Part shown: positions 1 through 9,844 of the stretch, one piece after another
Numbering within the stretch: position 1 is the first letter of the stretch
Layout: the number at the start of each line of letters is the position of its first letter
Source of the DNA: Sphaerolaimus hirsutus
Lineage: Eukaryota > Nematoda > Chromadorea > Monhysterida > Sphaerolaimidae
Direction of reading: 5' to 3'
DNA: 64,000 bases
Assembly (NCBI GenBank): GCA_964036195.1
Contig: OZ038450.1
Location: forward strand, 24,457,208 to 24,521,207
Notes under the pieces: model-generated
The model's input: the letters and a program-made list of their open reading frames with translations, nothing else
Told to the model about the DNA's origin: nothing
Databases searched by the model: none
Made by a program: the position numbers and the translations under genes

Positions 1-49
1 GGTAATAGACAAATTTGCAGAAGGAAAACCTGCATGCAGGTTCGCCTGT

Positions 50-313
50 TTGGCTTTGATTGTGGTAGCTGTACATTCTGCAACTATGGATCATGCCTGT
101 AACTTCACTTGTAGTTCAAGCTTAACTGAACCAACAAAAAATCATCAAAAAGTAGCCATAGTGGCCATAGGAAAGGAAACACTACGACAATTTCACAGTC
201 TAGAAGCAGTGGGAATCACTGATGACCCCTATGCAATTGATGACAACATTGCAGAGGAGATGATAATAAATAGCATAAAATTCAACGACAACAACAAAAC
301 GATACTATATTGA
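50..313 (+). pseudogene. BEL/Pao pol fragment, region just upstream of the reverse transcriptase
   Basis: The reading frame has no ATG start and enters from the left. It contains the conserved BEL/Pao stretch between protease and reverse transcriptase: the QFHSLEAVGI block (FWxLExxGI in the family), then an acidic stretch and the IKFNDNN segment that normally precedes the palm domain. It ends at a stop near 313; more stops follow before the next open frame at 371, so the polyprotein is broken here. It belongs with the next two entries as one decayed pol copy. The element's 5' part lies outside the window. Confidence 0.7.
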
Positions 314-370
314 CTGGCAGTATAAAGAGAGTATCAGTGACCTGCCCACAGGAAAAGCTTAAAAAAGCCC

Positions 371-1159
371 TTGGTGCAGTTTAAATCACTGATAAGAAGA
401 TTCAACAAAGATCCAAACTTATTCGAACAATACCGGAAAGTTTTGGACAACCAACTAGAAAAGGGAATAATTGAGATCTGTGACGACAAAACAGACAACA
501 AGGGGATTCATTACCTGCCACACCAGCCAGTAATCACGCCGGACAAATTGACATCATGCAGAATCGTGTACAATGGGTCGGCAGGTAAGCCCAGTTTCAA
601 TGAGTGCCTTTTTAGAGGACCAATTACAACACCATTAGCACTGGGCCTACTCCTGAGGTTCAGGGCAGGCAATCTAGCATTTATTGCTGATATTGAAAAG
701 GCATTTTTGCAAATAGGATTGCATGACCAAGCTAGAGACTACACACGATTTTTCTGGCTGAAAGATGCCTCAAAACCAGTAACTGAAAATAACTTAATAG
801 TACTTCGTTTTAAATGCGTACTGTTTGGACTTGTCTACAGCCCAGCAATTTTGAGAGCAGTCATAAAATACCATTTAAATGTGACAATAAACAACATGAA
901 TGAATATGAAGAAAATGAAGGGGAACGAAACCAGTTGGCGATGATAATAAACAACATTTACGTCGATAACTTCATCATGAGTGTCACGAATGAAGTTGAA
1001 GCTTTAGAACTATATTACAAAGTCAAAGCTTTATTTAACCAATGTTCAATGAACATGAGGGGATGGCTGTCAAACTCCAGATCAGTCATGAATGAAATAG
1101 CAGAAAACGACAGGAGTCTAAAGGTGAATAAAATTGTCGCAGTAATGGGCATGAAATAA
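371..1159 (+). pseudogene. BEL/Pao reverse transcriptase domain, decayed
   Basis: A 262-residue frame covers most of a BEL/Pao reverse transcriptase, the RNA-templated DNA polymerase of an LTR retrotransposon. Visible family blocks: QLEKGIIE near residue 28, HYLPHQPVITP near 47, NECLFRGP near 77, LLLRFR near 94, the first catalytic aspartate in ADIEKAFLQ (106-114), DYTRFFWLKD (123-132), VLFGLVYSP (150-158) and the active-site box YVDN (197-200). BEL/Pao members often have YVDN rather than YVDD, so that residue is not itself a lesion. The frame stops at 1159 and the homology resumes in another frame at 1169, so at least one frameshift or stop is present. Confidence 0.88.
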
Positions 1160-1168
1160 AATCACCGA

Positions 1169-1432
1169 ATGGACATGCTGGCAATATCAACACCAAAATT
1201 GCAAATTGACAGCATCACAACACCAACCAGACGAAACTTGAATAAATTATTGGTGTCAGCATATGACCCAATTGGGTTCACAGCACCTGTTTCACTGACC
1301 CTGAAATCCCAGTTGTCAATGCTGCTCCAAGAGACAAAAACAACACAATGGGATGAGCCAATTGAAGATAAATACAGATTGGAAAAACAATGGAAAAATG
1401 CCAGAAAACTGAAAATCGAGCCAGAAAATTGA
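1169..1432 (+). pseudogene. BEL/Pao pol, connection region after the reverse transcriptase
   Basis: This continues the pol homology in a shifted frame. It contains the family block PTRRNLNKLLVSAYDPIGF (related to PTKRxxLSxxxxxYDPLG), the SPV-like APVSLTLKSQL segment and the acidic WDEPIEDKYRLEKQW segment that precedes RNase H. Homology stops abruptly near 1432, where the 40-bp GGAAAACGG tandem begins. RNase H and integrase are absent, so the copy is truncated by that repeat or by the element carrying it. Confidence 0.78.
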
Positions 1433-1697
1433 AAAATGGCCTGGTAAAACGGAAACGGAAAAGTAAAAATTTTTCAGCCGGAAAACGGAAAAATGGGCCG
1501 GAAAAACGGAAACGGAAAGGTAAAATATTTTCAGCTGCCGGAAAACGGAAAATGGAAAGGTAAAAATTTTTCGGCTGCCGGAAAACGGAAAACGGAAAGG
1601 TAAAAATTTTTCGGCTGCCGGAAAACGGAAAACGGAAAGGTAAAAAATTGTCCTGCGGAAAAGCGGAAACAGAAAACGGAAACGGAAATTTGACACC
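1433..1697. repeat. 40-bp tandem repeat with GGAAAACGG core
   Basis: About six imperfect copies of a unit made of two or three GGAAAACGG words, AAAGGTAAAAATTTTTC and GGCTGCC. The central copies repeat at 40 bp. Reverse-strand reading frames rich in PFRFPFSV are by-products of the tandem. It cuts off the BEL/Pao fragment and looks like the low-complexity interior of a MITE. Confidence 0.8.
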
Positions 1698-1723
1698 CTA
1701 CGCATGATGTCTGCATATTGATT

Positions 1724-2506
1724 CATGTCTCAAAAATCCACAATGAGCACATCTACACCACAACATCAGCAGCAACGTTCAACAAATGACAATTTATGCA
1801 GTGCTCCAATATTCTTCAATGGATGTGCCTTGTATGGGAGACTATGGAATTGATTTAAACTGAAACTATACTTGAACATGTATTTATATTGATTGAAGCC
1901 TCCACAATATGTGAACTACTTACCTGTCCCAAAAGACCTCAAATTAATTTAATTTCAACAAAAAATCGCTCTCAAGGGACGCTAGTTCATACGGAAATGC
2001 TTAGTGCCCAATGTCACTGGGCACTGCCTTTAAGCAGCATTCACGCCGCCAGTGGATGCTGGGACGCTAAGCCAAGTGCCAAATGTCATGACCCTCCTCA
2101 ACAGATCCATCACAGTCCCTATCATTGTCGAAATCACCAGCAGATGTGATGCCATCATTTTTTTTATGTTTGGAAACTTATTCCATCATAAAATTAGGAT
2201 ACCTTATGTACACATTTACATACTTTACATACATGCATACCTTATGTATGCACTTACTATACTTATGTATGTATAACTTATGTTGTTTAGTCCATCTGAA
2301 ATCATGTGCCTTCAATGTTCAGTCAGTTTGATGAAAAACTCTAAAAACTTTTCTGTATTTTCTGTGTTTCTGCGTTCTCCAAAAAAAACAACTCATTTTA
2401 GTTTTTAGTTTTTCAAAAGTTGTGAGTTTTCGTGTTTCTGTGTAAAACAATAACATGGAAACTCAATGAGTTTCTGTGCTCAAATTCTGTGTTTTTTCCA
2501 TCGTTG
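1724..2506. mobile_element. Diverged partial copy of the hAT-like element at 47006-48225
   Basis: From the ACAATGAG..ACATC segment onward this matches the inner and right parts of the complete element at 47006-48225: the TTCTTCAATGGATGTGC segment, the TTTCTGTGTTTC word region (2330-2500) and the terminal CCATCGTTG ending at 2506. The left terminus is missing and the nested TACCGTATT MITE of the 47-kb copy is absent. No coding capacity is seen. Confidence 0.7.
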
Positions 2507-2695
2507 CCATTGGTGCATTTTCACAATTAGATTGCACTAAAACACAAAAAACATCTAAAATTGGTTGTGCCGGACATATTTTTGAAACTGCACAACTAAA
2601 GTTCCATTTGATGCCAGACATTGACGCCATTCCAACACTAAATTGAAATAAAACCAAAAAAATCATCAGGACAAACTTTTAGTTGTGCAAACTGC
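2507..2695. other. Unassigned AT-rich sequence
   Basis: No reading frame, repeat or RNA gene can be supported here. Confidence 0.4.
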
Positions 2696-3612
2696 GCGAC
2701 CGAAATTGAGAGTATAGCGAGATTTAAGCTACCCGAGATTTAACCCATCGACTGTAAAGCCAAAGTACCTCGCTAGGTAAGCCAAAGTATGGCGACATTT
2801 AAGCCACAATAAACGTGAAAAAGTGTGTCATCATTTAAGCCATTGTGCCTCATTATTTAACCCAATGTGTCGACTCGTAAGCCGCAGTACAGGTAAATAC
2901 ATAACATGTATACATATAAGATGGATGTAAAGACACTACATGTGGCGGTAAGATCAGTCGTTTTATGGCTAATGCACTTGGACATGTGTGGTCAATATCT
3001 GGTGGGCTCGATGAAAAAAATCATGGATACTTTCGGTCCTAATAAAGCGAAATGGACAACAGACATAAAGAGTGGTTAATGCATGAGAGTATCAAATGGA
3101 GAGAAAACATTTTTATATTTATCCACATTATTTTCCATTGCATATGTTTCTTTAGCATTTTTCAAGGGGGGTAATAAAATTGATTTCATTTGAAAGTGGG
3201 CGCGATATATTTAAAATGAGTTACCTAGATAAATATATCTATTTCCCTTGTTCATCCCACATTGCAAGTATCATTGGTCACCATGTAAACACATATTTAC
3301 GTTGGTTCCGCACGAGGCACAGCAGCGCTATGTATTCGCTGGCAGTCAAAAAATACACAAATATGAACTAAATACATGTGTACACATGGCTTAAATAATG
3401 ACACAAAATTTTTACTATGTACTCATGGCTTAAATAATGACACAGTGGGGTTAAATAATGACACACTTTGGGCGACGAGTCGAATGATCGGCTGCGGCTT
3501 ACGAGTAGAGGTACTTTGGCTTAAATCTTGATGCACTTTGGCTTACGAGACGATGGGTTACGAGTCGCTGTGGTTAAATAATGGGTTTCCTTCCCGAAAT
3601 TGGCTGTGTGGG
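2696..3612. mobile_element. MITE-like element with inverted TTTAAGCC / CTCGTAAGCC word ends
   Basis: Both ends (about 2700-2910 and 3380-3600) consist of alternating words TTTAAGCC, TTTAACCCA, CTCGTAAGCC and CCAAAGTACCTC. They are in opposite orientation, so the ends are imperfect inverted repeats of about 180 bp. The middle (2910-3370) is unrelated AT-rich sequence without a credible ORF. Exact termini and a target duplication could not be fixed. Confidence 0.6.
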
Positions 3613-3912
3613 AGATCGTGTTCGGAGACCAAAACCGCCTAATAACAGTGTCCGCTGACATTTTTTTATGCATTTGGCACAATGCCATCAGTTTATGCAC
3701 CTTCTGTCGGATAACACCCTCCAATTTATTTCATTGCCCGAAAAAGTCAAAATGGGCACATTCTAAATATTTGCGATTCCCTTCTGTTGGAGACCCGCAC
3801 TTCTATTTGAAGAAGTAATGGTGCAACATACGGGGATGTCAATATTTAGTAGTAGGATGATGCTAAGAAAAACATTGTGCACCAGTCTGAAATAATGCAA
3901 ACATTTGAAAAT
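3613..3912. other. Unassigned sequence
   Basis: Frames of 67 and 72 codons overlap on opposite strands with no family signature. I see no supportable feature. Confidence 0.4.
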
Positions 3913-4318
3913 TACCGTATTACCTCGAATTAATCCCCCCTTGGATTAACCCCACCTCGAATTAACCCCCCCCCCTCTCAAAATGGGCTGGGGAAATAAT
4001 AACCCCCCCCCCCTCCGGAATGATGTACATCATTCATGCAATGTACATGTTATTATTACTGCTTATATGCATCGCAGCTACAACACATATTACTAGTTTG
4101 TGTAGATAATATGTATGTATCTACATTTTAATGTCCAAATATACGCTGTTTGGACGCATTTATTACCTGTTTTGGGTATGCAAATGCCTAGTCTTTACTA
4201 CGATCCTTACGAAAATTTCTGACGAAATAATGAACCCCCCCCTCGAATTAACCCCCCCCCCCCAATTTTGCTGGCGAAATAATAAACCCCCATGGGGGTA
4301 TTTCGAGGTAATACGGTA
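3913..4318. mobile_element. TACCGTA MITE family A, full-length copy outside the palindrome
   Basis: It starts TACCGTATTACCTCGAA and ends with the reverse complement GAGGTAATACGGTA. The TA at each edge is probably the duplicated target. Subterminal DNA alternates the words CTCGAATTAACCCCCC, CGAAATACCCCC and GCGAAATAATAAACCCC. The middle shares the CTGTTTGGACGCATTTATTACC segment with other family A copies (9845-10294, 56763-57183). TA target plus reiterated subterminal words resembles pogo/Tigger-type MITEs; that assignment is inference. No transposase is present. Confidence 0.85.
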
Positions 4319-4716
4319 TTCACAAAGTTCAATCAAAGACTGGGATATCTAAATATGCTTTCACTTGATCTGCAGTGAGATAGTGCTGGACACAGAAATA
4401 GATTGCGACCCAGAGGCACCCGATCTAATGGACTGTGCTACAATGGAGTGCAACTTTTTCAATGGTAATTCTGCATTTTTATTTTATCGACCTATCTGAT
4501 GTTAATAGTTTTTAATGGATTTACTGTTGCAGAAAATTACACTCAACATTTTCAGATTTATTCAAAAAATTTATTGTTATTATTTACTGTGTTGCCCAAC
4601 TGCAAAATGGAACAAAAGTAGCTAGCACAAAAATCATTCAAACAAAAAATATTTCAAATCACACTACACTTGTTAATTGTTTGGCATTTTGTGTGCACCC
4701 TTTAATTTCCTGAAAT
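4319..4716. other. Unassigned AT-rich sequence
   Basis: No ORF, repeat or RNA gene that can be supported. Confidence 0.4.
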
Positions 4717-4800
4717 ACCGTATTACCTCGAAATACCCCCATGGGGGTTGATTATTTTGCCAGCGGATTTTATTGTCGCAGCCTCGAAAAATTCCTCTAA
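4717..4800. mobile_element. Truncated end of a family A MITE
   Basis: One terminus only: TACCGTATTACCTCGAAATA, then the CCCCATGGGGG block and a degenerate TTATTTTGCCAGC word. The other end is missing, replaced by the foldback element that follows. Confidence 0.65.
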
Positions 4801-4804
4801 AAGA

Positions 4805-5090
4805 GTACGTATACACGTTATCAGACGTCCAAGTTACAATTGCATTTTATACGAACTAGAATAAAAGACGCAGGATTTCTGTTCGCGTTACCAATAATGG
4901 CCACGCAATGCAATTAAAGCAACACATGTGTCAACTAGAATGTGGGCCGCCATTAGCGACAATCTGCGGTCGCTCATTTGCATTGCGTTGCCATTAGGTA
5001 TCTATGACGCAGACATAAATTATGCGTCGTTCACTCTGTTCGTATAAAAATAACGATAACTTGGACGTATGCCAAGTTCGGATGTATGAC
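4805..5090. mobile_element. Foldback MITE, same family as 35520-35900
   Basis: The ends are inverted: CGTCCAAGTTAC with TTTTATACGAAC on the left, GTTCGTATAAAAATAACG with AACTTGGACGTA on the right. The inner AATGGCCACGCAATGC is mirrored by GCATTGCGTTGCCATT. A second diverged copy with GCGTC, AATGGCTGCGGAATGCGATT and AACTTGGACGCA lies inside the hAT element at about 35520-35900. Non-coding. Confidence 0.6.
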
Positions 5091-5627
5091 ATACGGGACA
5101 CTCGTACGAAAGTCACTCAGACCATTGACTTCTGTAATGTCTGCCGAATTTTCCATATCTTAACGTACATATGTAAATACTTATACACTACCGTGCAGAA
5201 TAGTTGAGACTTTTTTTGCTGCGTGACTAACATTGCCAAAATTTCAAAATGTTGTTTGTGCACAACATTTGGATACCATTGGTGGGTACCATGGGGGTTG
5301 GCTACATGTGCCCAGGATGACCGCCTCTTGACTTAATGTATATGCTTAAATTCTTAGTGAAGTAACATATTCATTCAGTATCTTTGTGTTTCAGAATAGT
5401 AGAGACTTTTCTTGTTTTGGGTAGTAGCTGCCCAATCTCTTATTTTATAGTGTGTATCCAATACCTAGGTTCAATTTTGAACAAGATTTTCAATATGGTG
5501 GATGTCCACCAGTGCTGATGTGCTGTGTGCACAGCAAGGAACATTCTGAGCATGAACAGCATATGTTGGACTGGGGGGGGGATCCAATGAAACATGCAAG
5601 CGCATGAAACATTTTGTATCATTACAC

Positions 5628-6707
5628 CAGAGTTGTACAAATACCGGTATTTTTTGGAAAACGTAAACGTAAACGTAAATACCTTTTCTCAATTTCAAGT
5701 ATTGATACTAAAAGCATAAAATACTTTGAAAGTACCCGGGTAAACGTAAAAAAACGTAAACATAAAAATATTTTGAAGCACTCCCATCATCAGAGTGTGT
5801 GAAAAAACCTCACTTATTTTTACAGTTTGATGAACATGATGAATAATGTGAAGTATTTATTCATTGTCAAGTACATGGTGAGTGGAATCTAATACACCCC
5901 GCGCATAAGGCTTCTGCATATCAACTTTTGTGTGTTTCTTATTGCGATTTGTGATGACGATGTGCTAGGGGTGGGGGGGCTGATTTTTGTATCAAAATAT
6001 AGCCAGAGCATTTTATTACCAAAGTATGAAATTCCAGCCCCCCAACTTTATCGTACCACAGGTACTTATCCCCCCGTGGACAACATGCCCCTGGAGTGTG
6101 TTGTATTAGCGTTTTGTCTGTGTTGCATTAGCGTTTTGTCGTGTTGCATTACCGTTTTGTCGTGTTCCATAAGCGTTATGTCCGCACGGACATAACGCTA
6201 ATGCATCACACCACGGGGGGAAGAAGTCCATGGGGGGAAACGTGAAGTTAACGCCCCCCTAGCGTTATCATAGAAGTGAACTTTTGTTCCTGATGTATGA
6301 ACTTTTGTCTACCCCAATTTAATTTTGGGGACTCTACACGGGATGGGGGTAGGATAAAGCTAGGGTGCATTTTATACGTTGGTAGAGAAATGTTTTGGTA
6401 ATCTTTTTTCCACCAATATCAGAACCCTAGCGCATTGTCATAATGAATCGCAAATCATAAACACACCGAAAGTCGCCGTGCACAAACTTGAAAATATTTC
6501 AAACAGGGTTTTGAAAATATTTCAAATAAATAGCAGTTTTTCTTTTTTCCATACGATTTTTACGTTTTCCTTAGTACCCGGGTATTTTGGTCAGGAAAAC
6601 GTAACAAAACGTAATGGTATTTTTGGAAAACGTAAACGTAAACATAAGTATAAATACCCGAATAACCGGGTATTTCGGGTAAATGTAAATACGTTTTTCC
6701 AACTCTG
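5628..6707. mobile_element. hAT-type MITE, 1080 bp, 8-bp target duplication CATTACAC
   Basis: It starts CAGAGTTGTACAAATACCGG and ends ACGTTTTTCCAACTCTG. The 8-bp flanks CATTACAC at 5620-5627 and 6708-6715 are identical. Subterminal DNA is built from ACGTAAACGTAAA words and ACCCGGGTA. Inside is another inverted pair (about 5930-5980 GTTTCTTATTGCGATTTGTG and 6430-6470), suggesting a further nested MITE. The left arm of the palindrome begins at 5824 within this element. Confidence 0.8.
6050..6240. repeat. Short 21-24 bp tandem with a 12-bp perfect palindrome
   Basis: Three to four copies of GTGTTGCATTAGCGTTTTGTC are followed by GCGTTATGTCCG, two bases and CGGACATAACGC, a perfect 12-bp inverted repeat. 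Both are flanked by inverted CCCCCCGTGG / CCACGGGGGG. The right arm carries the mirror copy (about 60680-60860). Function unknown; non-coding. Confidence 0.7.
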
Positions 6708-8464
6708 CATTACACATGCATACGCGCCCATGAAACACTTTGTATCATTACACACGCCCATGCGCCCATGAAACATGCTGGTTTGCCCATGAAACACACA
6801 CACACGCGGTGTCATAGCAAACCAATATTAACCATTATTCAAAATTGTATTTTGTCATAGATTTTCAACAGTGATGAGGTTTGAAGTGAACTAACATCAT
6901 AGATATTTTGATTAACAAATTAACCATATTTCCTACTGTATTTGCTTGAAAAATTCCCCTAGTGAATTATCATTTTGTCAGACTGTTTGAGGGGGGAACT
7001 TTTCGAGGTGGTGAATTATTGATGAGGGGAATTTCTACAGGAATTGACAAGCAAATACGGCACTTTGTTAGCATAATAAACACCCCGGGAGTAATTTTTC
7101 CGATAAGATTATCAACTTTTTTATTGCTTTTTAATGGTAATTATCAAAAGCAGGAAGTTATTTATGGTAACATAATGAATAATTTTAATATTCAATCTAA
7201 TTGGTACTAATTGGTCAAACAATGTCTAAACATTTTTTATACAGATTATCTATTGTTAATATTTTTGGTCAGATATTTGCTGTGCTACAGTTGATTGAGT
7301 CGCTCCAATGAATTAATTGCTTATTTTGACACAATAAACGCACCTAACAATATTTACTGTGCATGTTTAACTATCAAAGGCATCAAACACAATTTGGCAC
7401 GCATGTAAATAGGTAATATACAGCGCTGAAAATGGTTGAATATACTTAAAAATAAATAAGTAAATGCACACATACATTGCTATGGCACCGCGCGTGTGTG
7501 TGTTTCATGGGCAAACCAGCATGTTTCACGGGCGCATGGGTGTGTGTAATGATACAATCTGTTTCATGGGCGCGTGTGCGTGTGTAATGATACAAAATGT
7601 GTCATGCGCTTGCATGTTTTGTGTAGCACTCTCGTTGGACTGTAGCATGTATTTATCTCAGCTGCAGTTTTACATCCATTGCCTGCCACTCACAAATGTG
7701 GGTAGGCATACTGGTCAGTGGGGCTATTTGGTGTGTAAATTTGAGGTTTTGGCTTTGCTCTATTGTGGAGAAAAGTTGGCCCGACTGAATATGTAAGTAT
7801 TTAGTATGGAAAGATGATGAAAGTTTGAAGTGCTATAACTTTTGACTGGGATGAGATATTGAAGAACATTTGTTGCCACATGAGTGTCACAAACACAAAA
7901 ATGTCACACTGAAAACCCCAGTCAAAAATGCATAAAAATTTAGACACCACTTATAAGTTTGAAGTGTCATAACTTTTGATTGGAATGAGATATTGAAAAG
8001 ATTGAAAAGCCAGATGAATGCTTTTTGTCCATAGTATATGATAGAATGTTCAAAAAAGTTATTTTCTGTATTGAAAAAAGGTTAAATCAAGATACTGAAT
8101 ATAGATGTCACTGATGAGACCTTAAAATAGAATTTTCAAGTTGTCCTGATCATTTTAAGTGTTCAATGATGCAAATCGGACAAGAAATGGCTGAATTATT
8201 AAGCTTCAAAGTCAATCATCCAAATCTGCCATTTTTTTAATTTTTTATCAAACACCTTTTTGAAGTCTGCCTTTATCTCAAGACTGGGGGATTATTCAAG
8301 CAATCAAACAATTGTGCATGTAGCCTCAACATCAAACCTCAACATACTCGAACAGAATTTAAATTAGACAAGGTACAACGAAATGGGAAGCAACAAAATT
8401 GTGGTGGACCCCCAGCATCTGTTTTTATATGGGTGAAAAGTCTCAACTATTCTGCATGGTAGTG

Positions 8465-8934
8465 TATAAGTCAATGACTGTTATATTTACATGTTGCTTA
8501 TTGTTGTATTATTGTTACATCTGCGTACATTACAAACAACAAATAAGTACTGGGAGTTCAAAAAATTACTGGTGAAATGAAAACACCCCCTCAAAATACC
8601 CCCCCTCTCGTTAAACCCCCAACTCAAAATTTTCACTCTTAAAGAATAAAGCCCGGTGGGGTATTCCGAGGAAACACGGTACTTAACTGACACTGTCAAA
8701 AGTGCACTTTCAACTCAATACAAAATTTCCAAACTCCTTTGCCAACTCAAAAACCATTCACAAGTGCAATCGCTCGAGCTGTCGATGCCGTGCTGCAACA
8801 GGAAATGGCAGGTGCCAGTCCCAGACCCTGTAAAAGACCCTGTAAAATTTAAAAGACGCTGTAAAATGTTATGTGTCATGAAAAGGACCCTGTAAAATGT
8901 CAGGTGTCCTGTGAAAGACTCTGTAAGGTAGGGT
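8465..8934. mobile_element. Half copy of a family A MITE and CCTGTAAAATG word block
   Basis: At about 8515-8683 is one end of a family A variant, ending GGTATTCCGAGGAAACACGGTA, with ACCCCCAACTC words and the AGTACTGG..GAAATGAAAAC middle shared with 10946-11327. At 8811-8930 follow repeated CCTGTAAAA words after CAGTCCCAGACCC; the mirror sequence GTTTACAGG..CTGGGACTGG occurs at about 10671-10697. The pair may be ends of one hAT-like MITE, but no target duplication was found. Confidence 0.5.
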
Positions 8935-9060
8935 TCGAAACTCGGTTTTTTCAAACTCGAGTTCGAGTCACAGCGACAAAATTTTTCCAGTTGAGTCGGC
9001 GAGTCGAGCCAGGCGAGTCAGTGAAAATCGAGTCTCGAGTCAGGCAACAATCTCGGATGC
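8935..9060. repeat. GACTCGAG word block
   Basis: Dense GACTCGAG, GAGTCGAGC and CGAGTTCGAGTC words, with an inverted counterpart at 10345-10505. They resemble the low-complexity ends of a MITE enclosing 9060-10345. Non-coding. Confidence 0.6.
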
Positions 9061-9844
9061 GTTACCTTTTGATATGTCCCTTGCAGAAATTGGTTTGTCT
9101 ACCAATGTTTTCCCACACACTTGTTGAAGTCTTAATTCCAACAGTTCATTTAAATATCAAGATAAAGCAAAAACATAACTTTTTGTCACACATATTCGCT
9201 TTCTTGGTGTTTCCACAAATAAAGTTACAAAAACAAAACCAGCCTAAGGATGGAAAAACCATATATTTTTATGACTTGGTTTTTATAATAAAAACGACAT
9301 TTTTTTAAGAAAAACAATGGAAAAAATGCCATCACTGATCCAGCCTGAAAATTACATGTAAACCTAATTTCAGGCAAGGAATAAAAAGCAACTTCCTTTG
9401 TAAGAAACAACTATTTTTTGTATTTTCATGAAGATCAGGGACTCCAGTATTTCTAGTATTTTCATATATTCATTCCAATCTAAAAGTGAAATCAATTCAT
9501 TTTCCATTCAGCACCAACATTGTGCAATGTATCATATTTGAGATGGTGTGTGTTCAAAGTATCGTGTGTGTTTTATTTGTAGTATTGTACAGCAATAAAA
9601 AACTTGAGTTCAAACATCATTCAATACATATAGTAGTATTGAATTACTACAATATGCAGTTTGGGGCGCAAGACAGTGTTTGGATTATGCCTTATTTTCG
9701 TTTGGATTATGCCTCATTTTTGTTTGGATTATGCTGTTTGGATTATGCGCTGTTTGGATTTTGATGCAGACTCTGATAGACAATTGATGATATGCCATAC
9801 ATGTGGTGTGGAAATGCGCGCTTGTGTGCAAAATGTTTGAAAAC
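9061..9844. other. Unassigned arm sequence with a TTTGGATTATGC tandem
   Basis: AT-rich with no recognised gene. At 9680-9760 the 12-bp word TTTGGATTATGC is repeated about four to five times. A block of about 115 bp containing it (about 9658-9772) is absent from the right arm. Confidence 0.5.

Larger units (their letters stand above)
5591..7622. mobile_element. MITE nested in the Tc1-like element, GCGCATGAAAC word ends
   Basis: Left end AACATGCAAGCGCATGA followed by ATTTTGTATCATTACAC. The right end near 7622 is its reverse complement, GTGTAATGATACAAAATGTG then GCGCTTGCATGTT. Subterminal words GCGCCCATGAAAC and TGTATCATTACACAC recur at 6713-6815 and, inverted, at 7490-7610. The hAT MITE 5628-6707 is inserted near its left end. 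A degenerate family A-like inverted pair lies at about 6935-7070 (TGTATTTGCTTGAAAAATTC mirrored by GACAAGCAAATACGG). Confidence 0.7.
5186..8464. mobile_element. Tc1-like non-autonomous element, 3279 bp, hosting nested elements
   Basis: Termini are inverted: CACTACCGTGCAGAATAGTT at 5186 and, reading inward from 8464, CACTACCATGCAGAATAGTT. Each is flanked by TA (5184-5185 and 8465-8466), the Tc1/mariner target. CACTACCGT is a familiar Tc1-type terminus. A second CAGAATAGTAGAGACTTTTC at about 5393 is a subterminal direct repeat of the end, as in IR/DR Tc1 elements. No transposase is found. The right part (7800-8440) holds a direct repeat of about 130 bp (CATAACTTTTGA..GAGATATTGAA at about 7840 and 7968). 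The outer end of the left palindrome arm (5824) lies inside this element. Confidence 0.82.

Noticed and set aside
1316-1726. Phe/Arg-rich 136-codon frame on the - strand
   Set aside because: Translation of the 40-bp GGAAAACGG tandem repeat.
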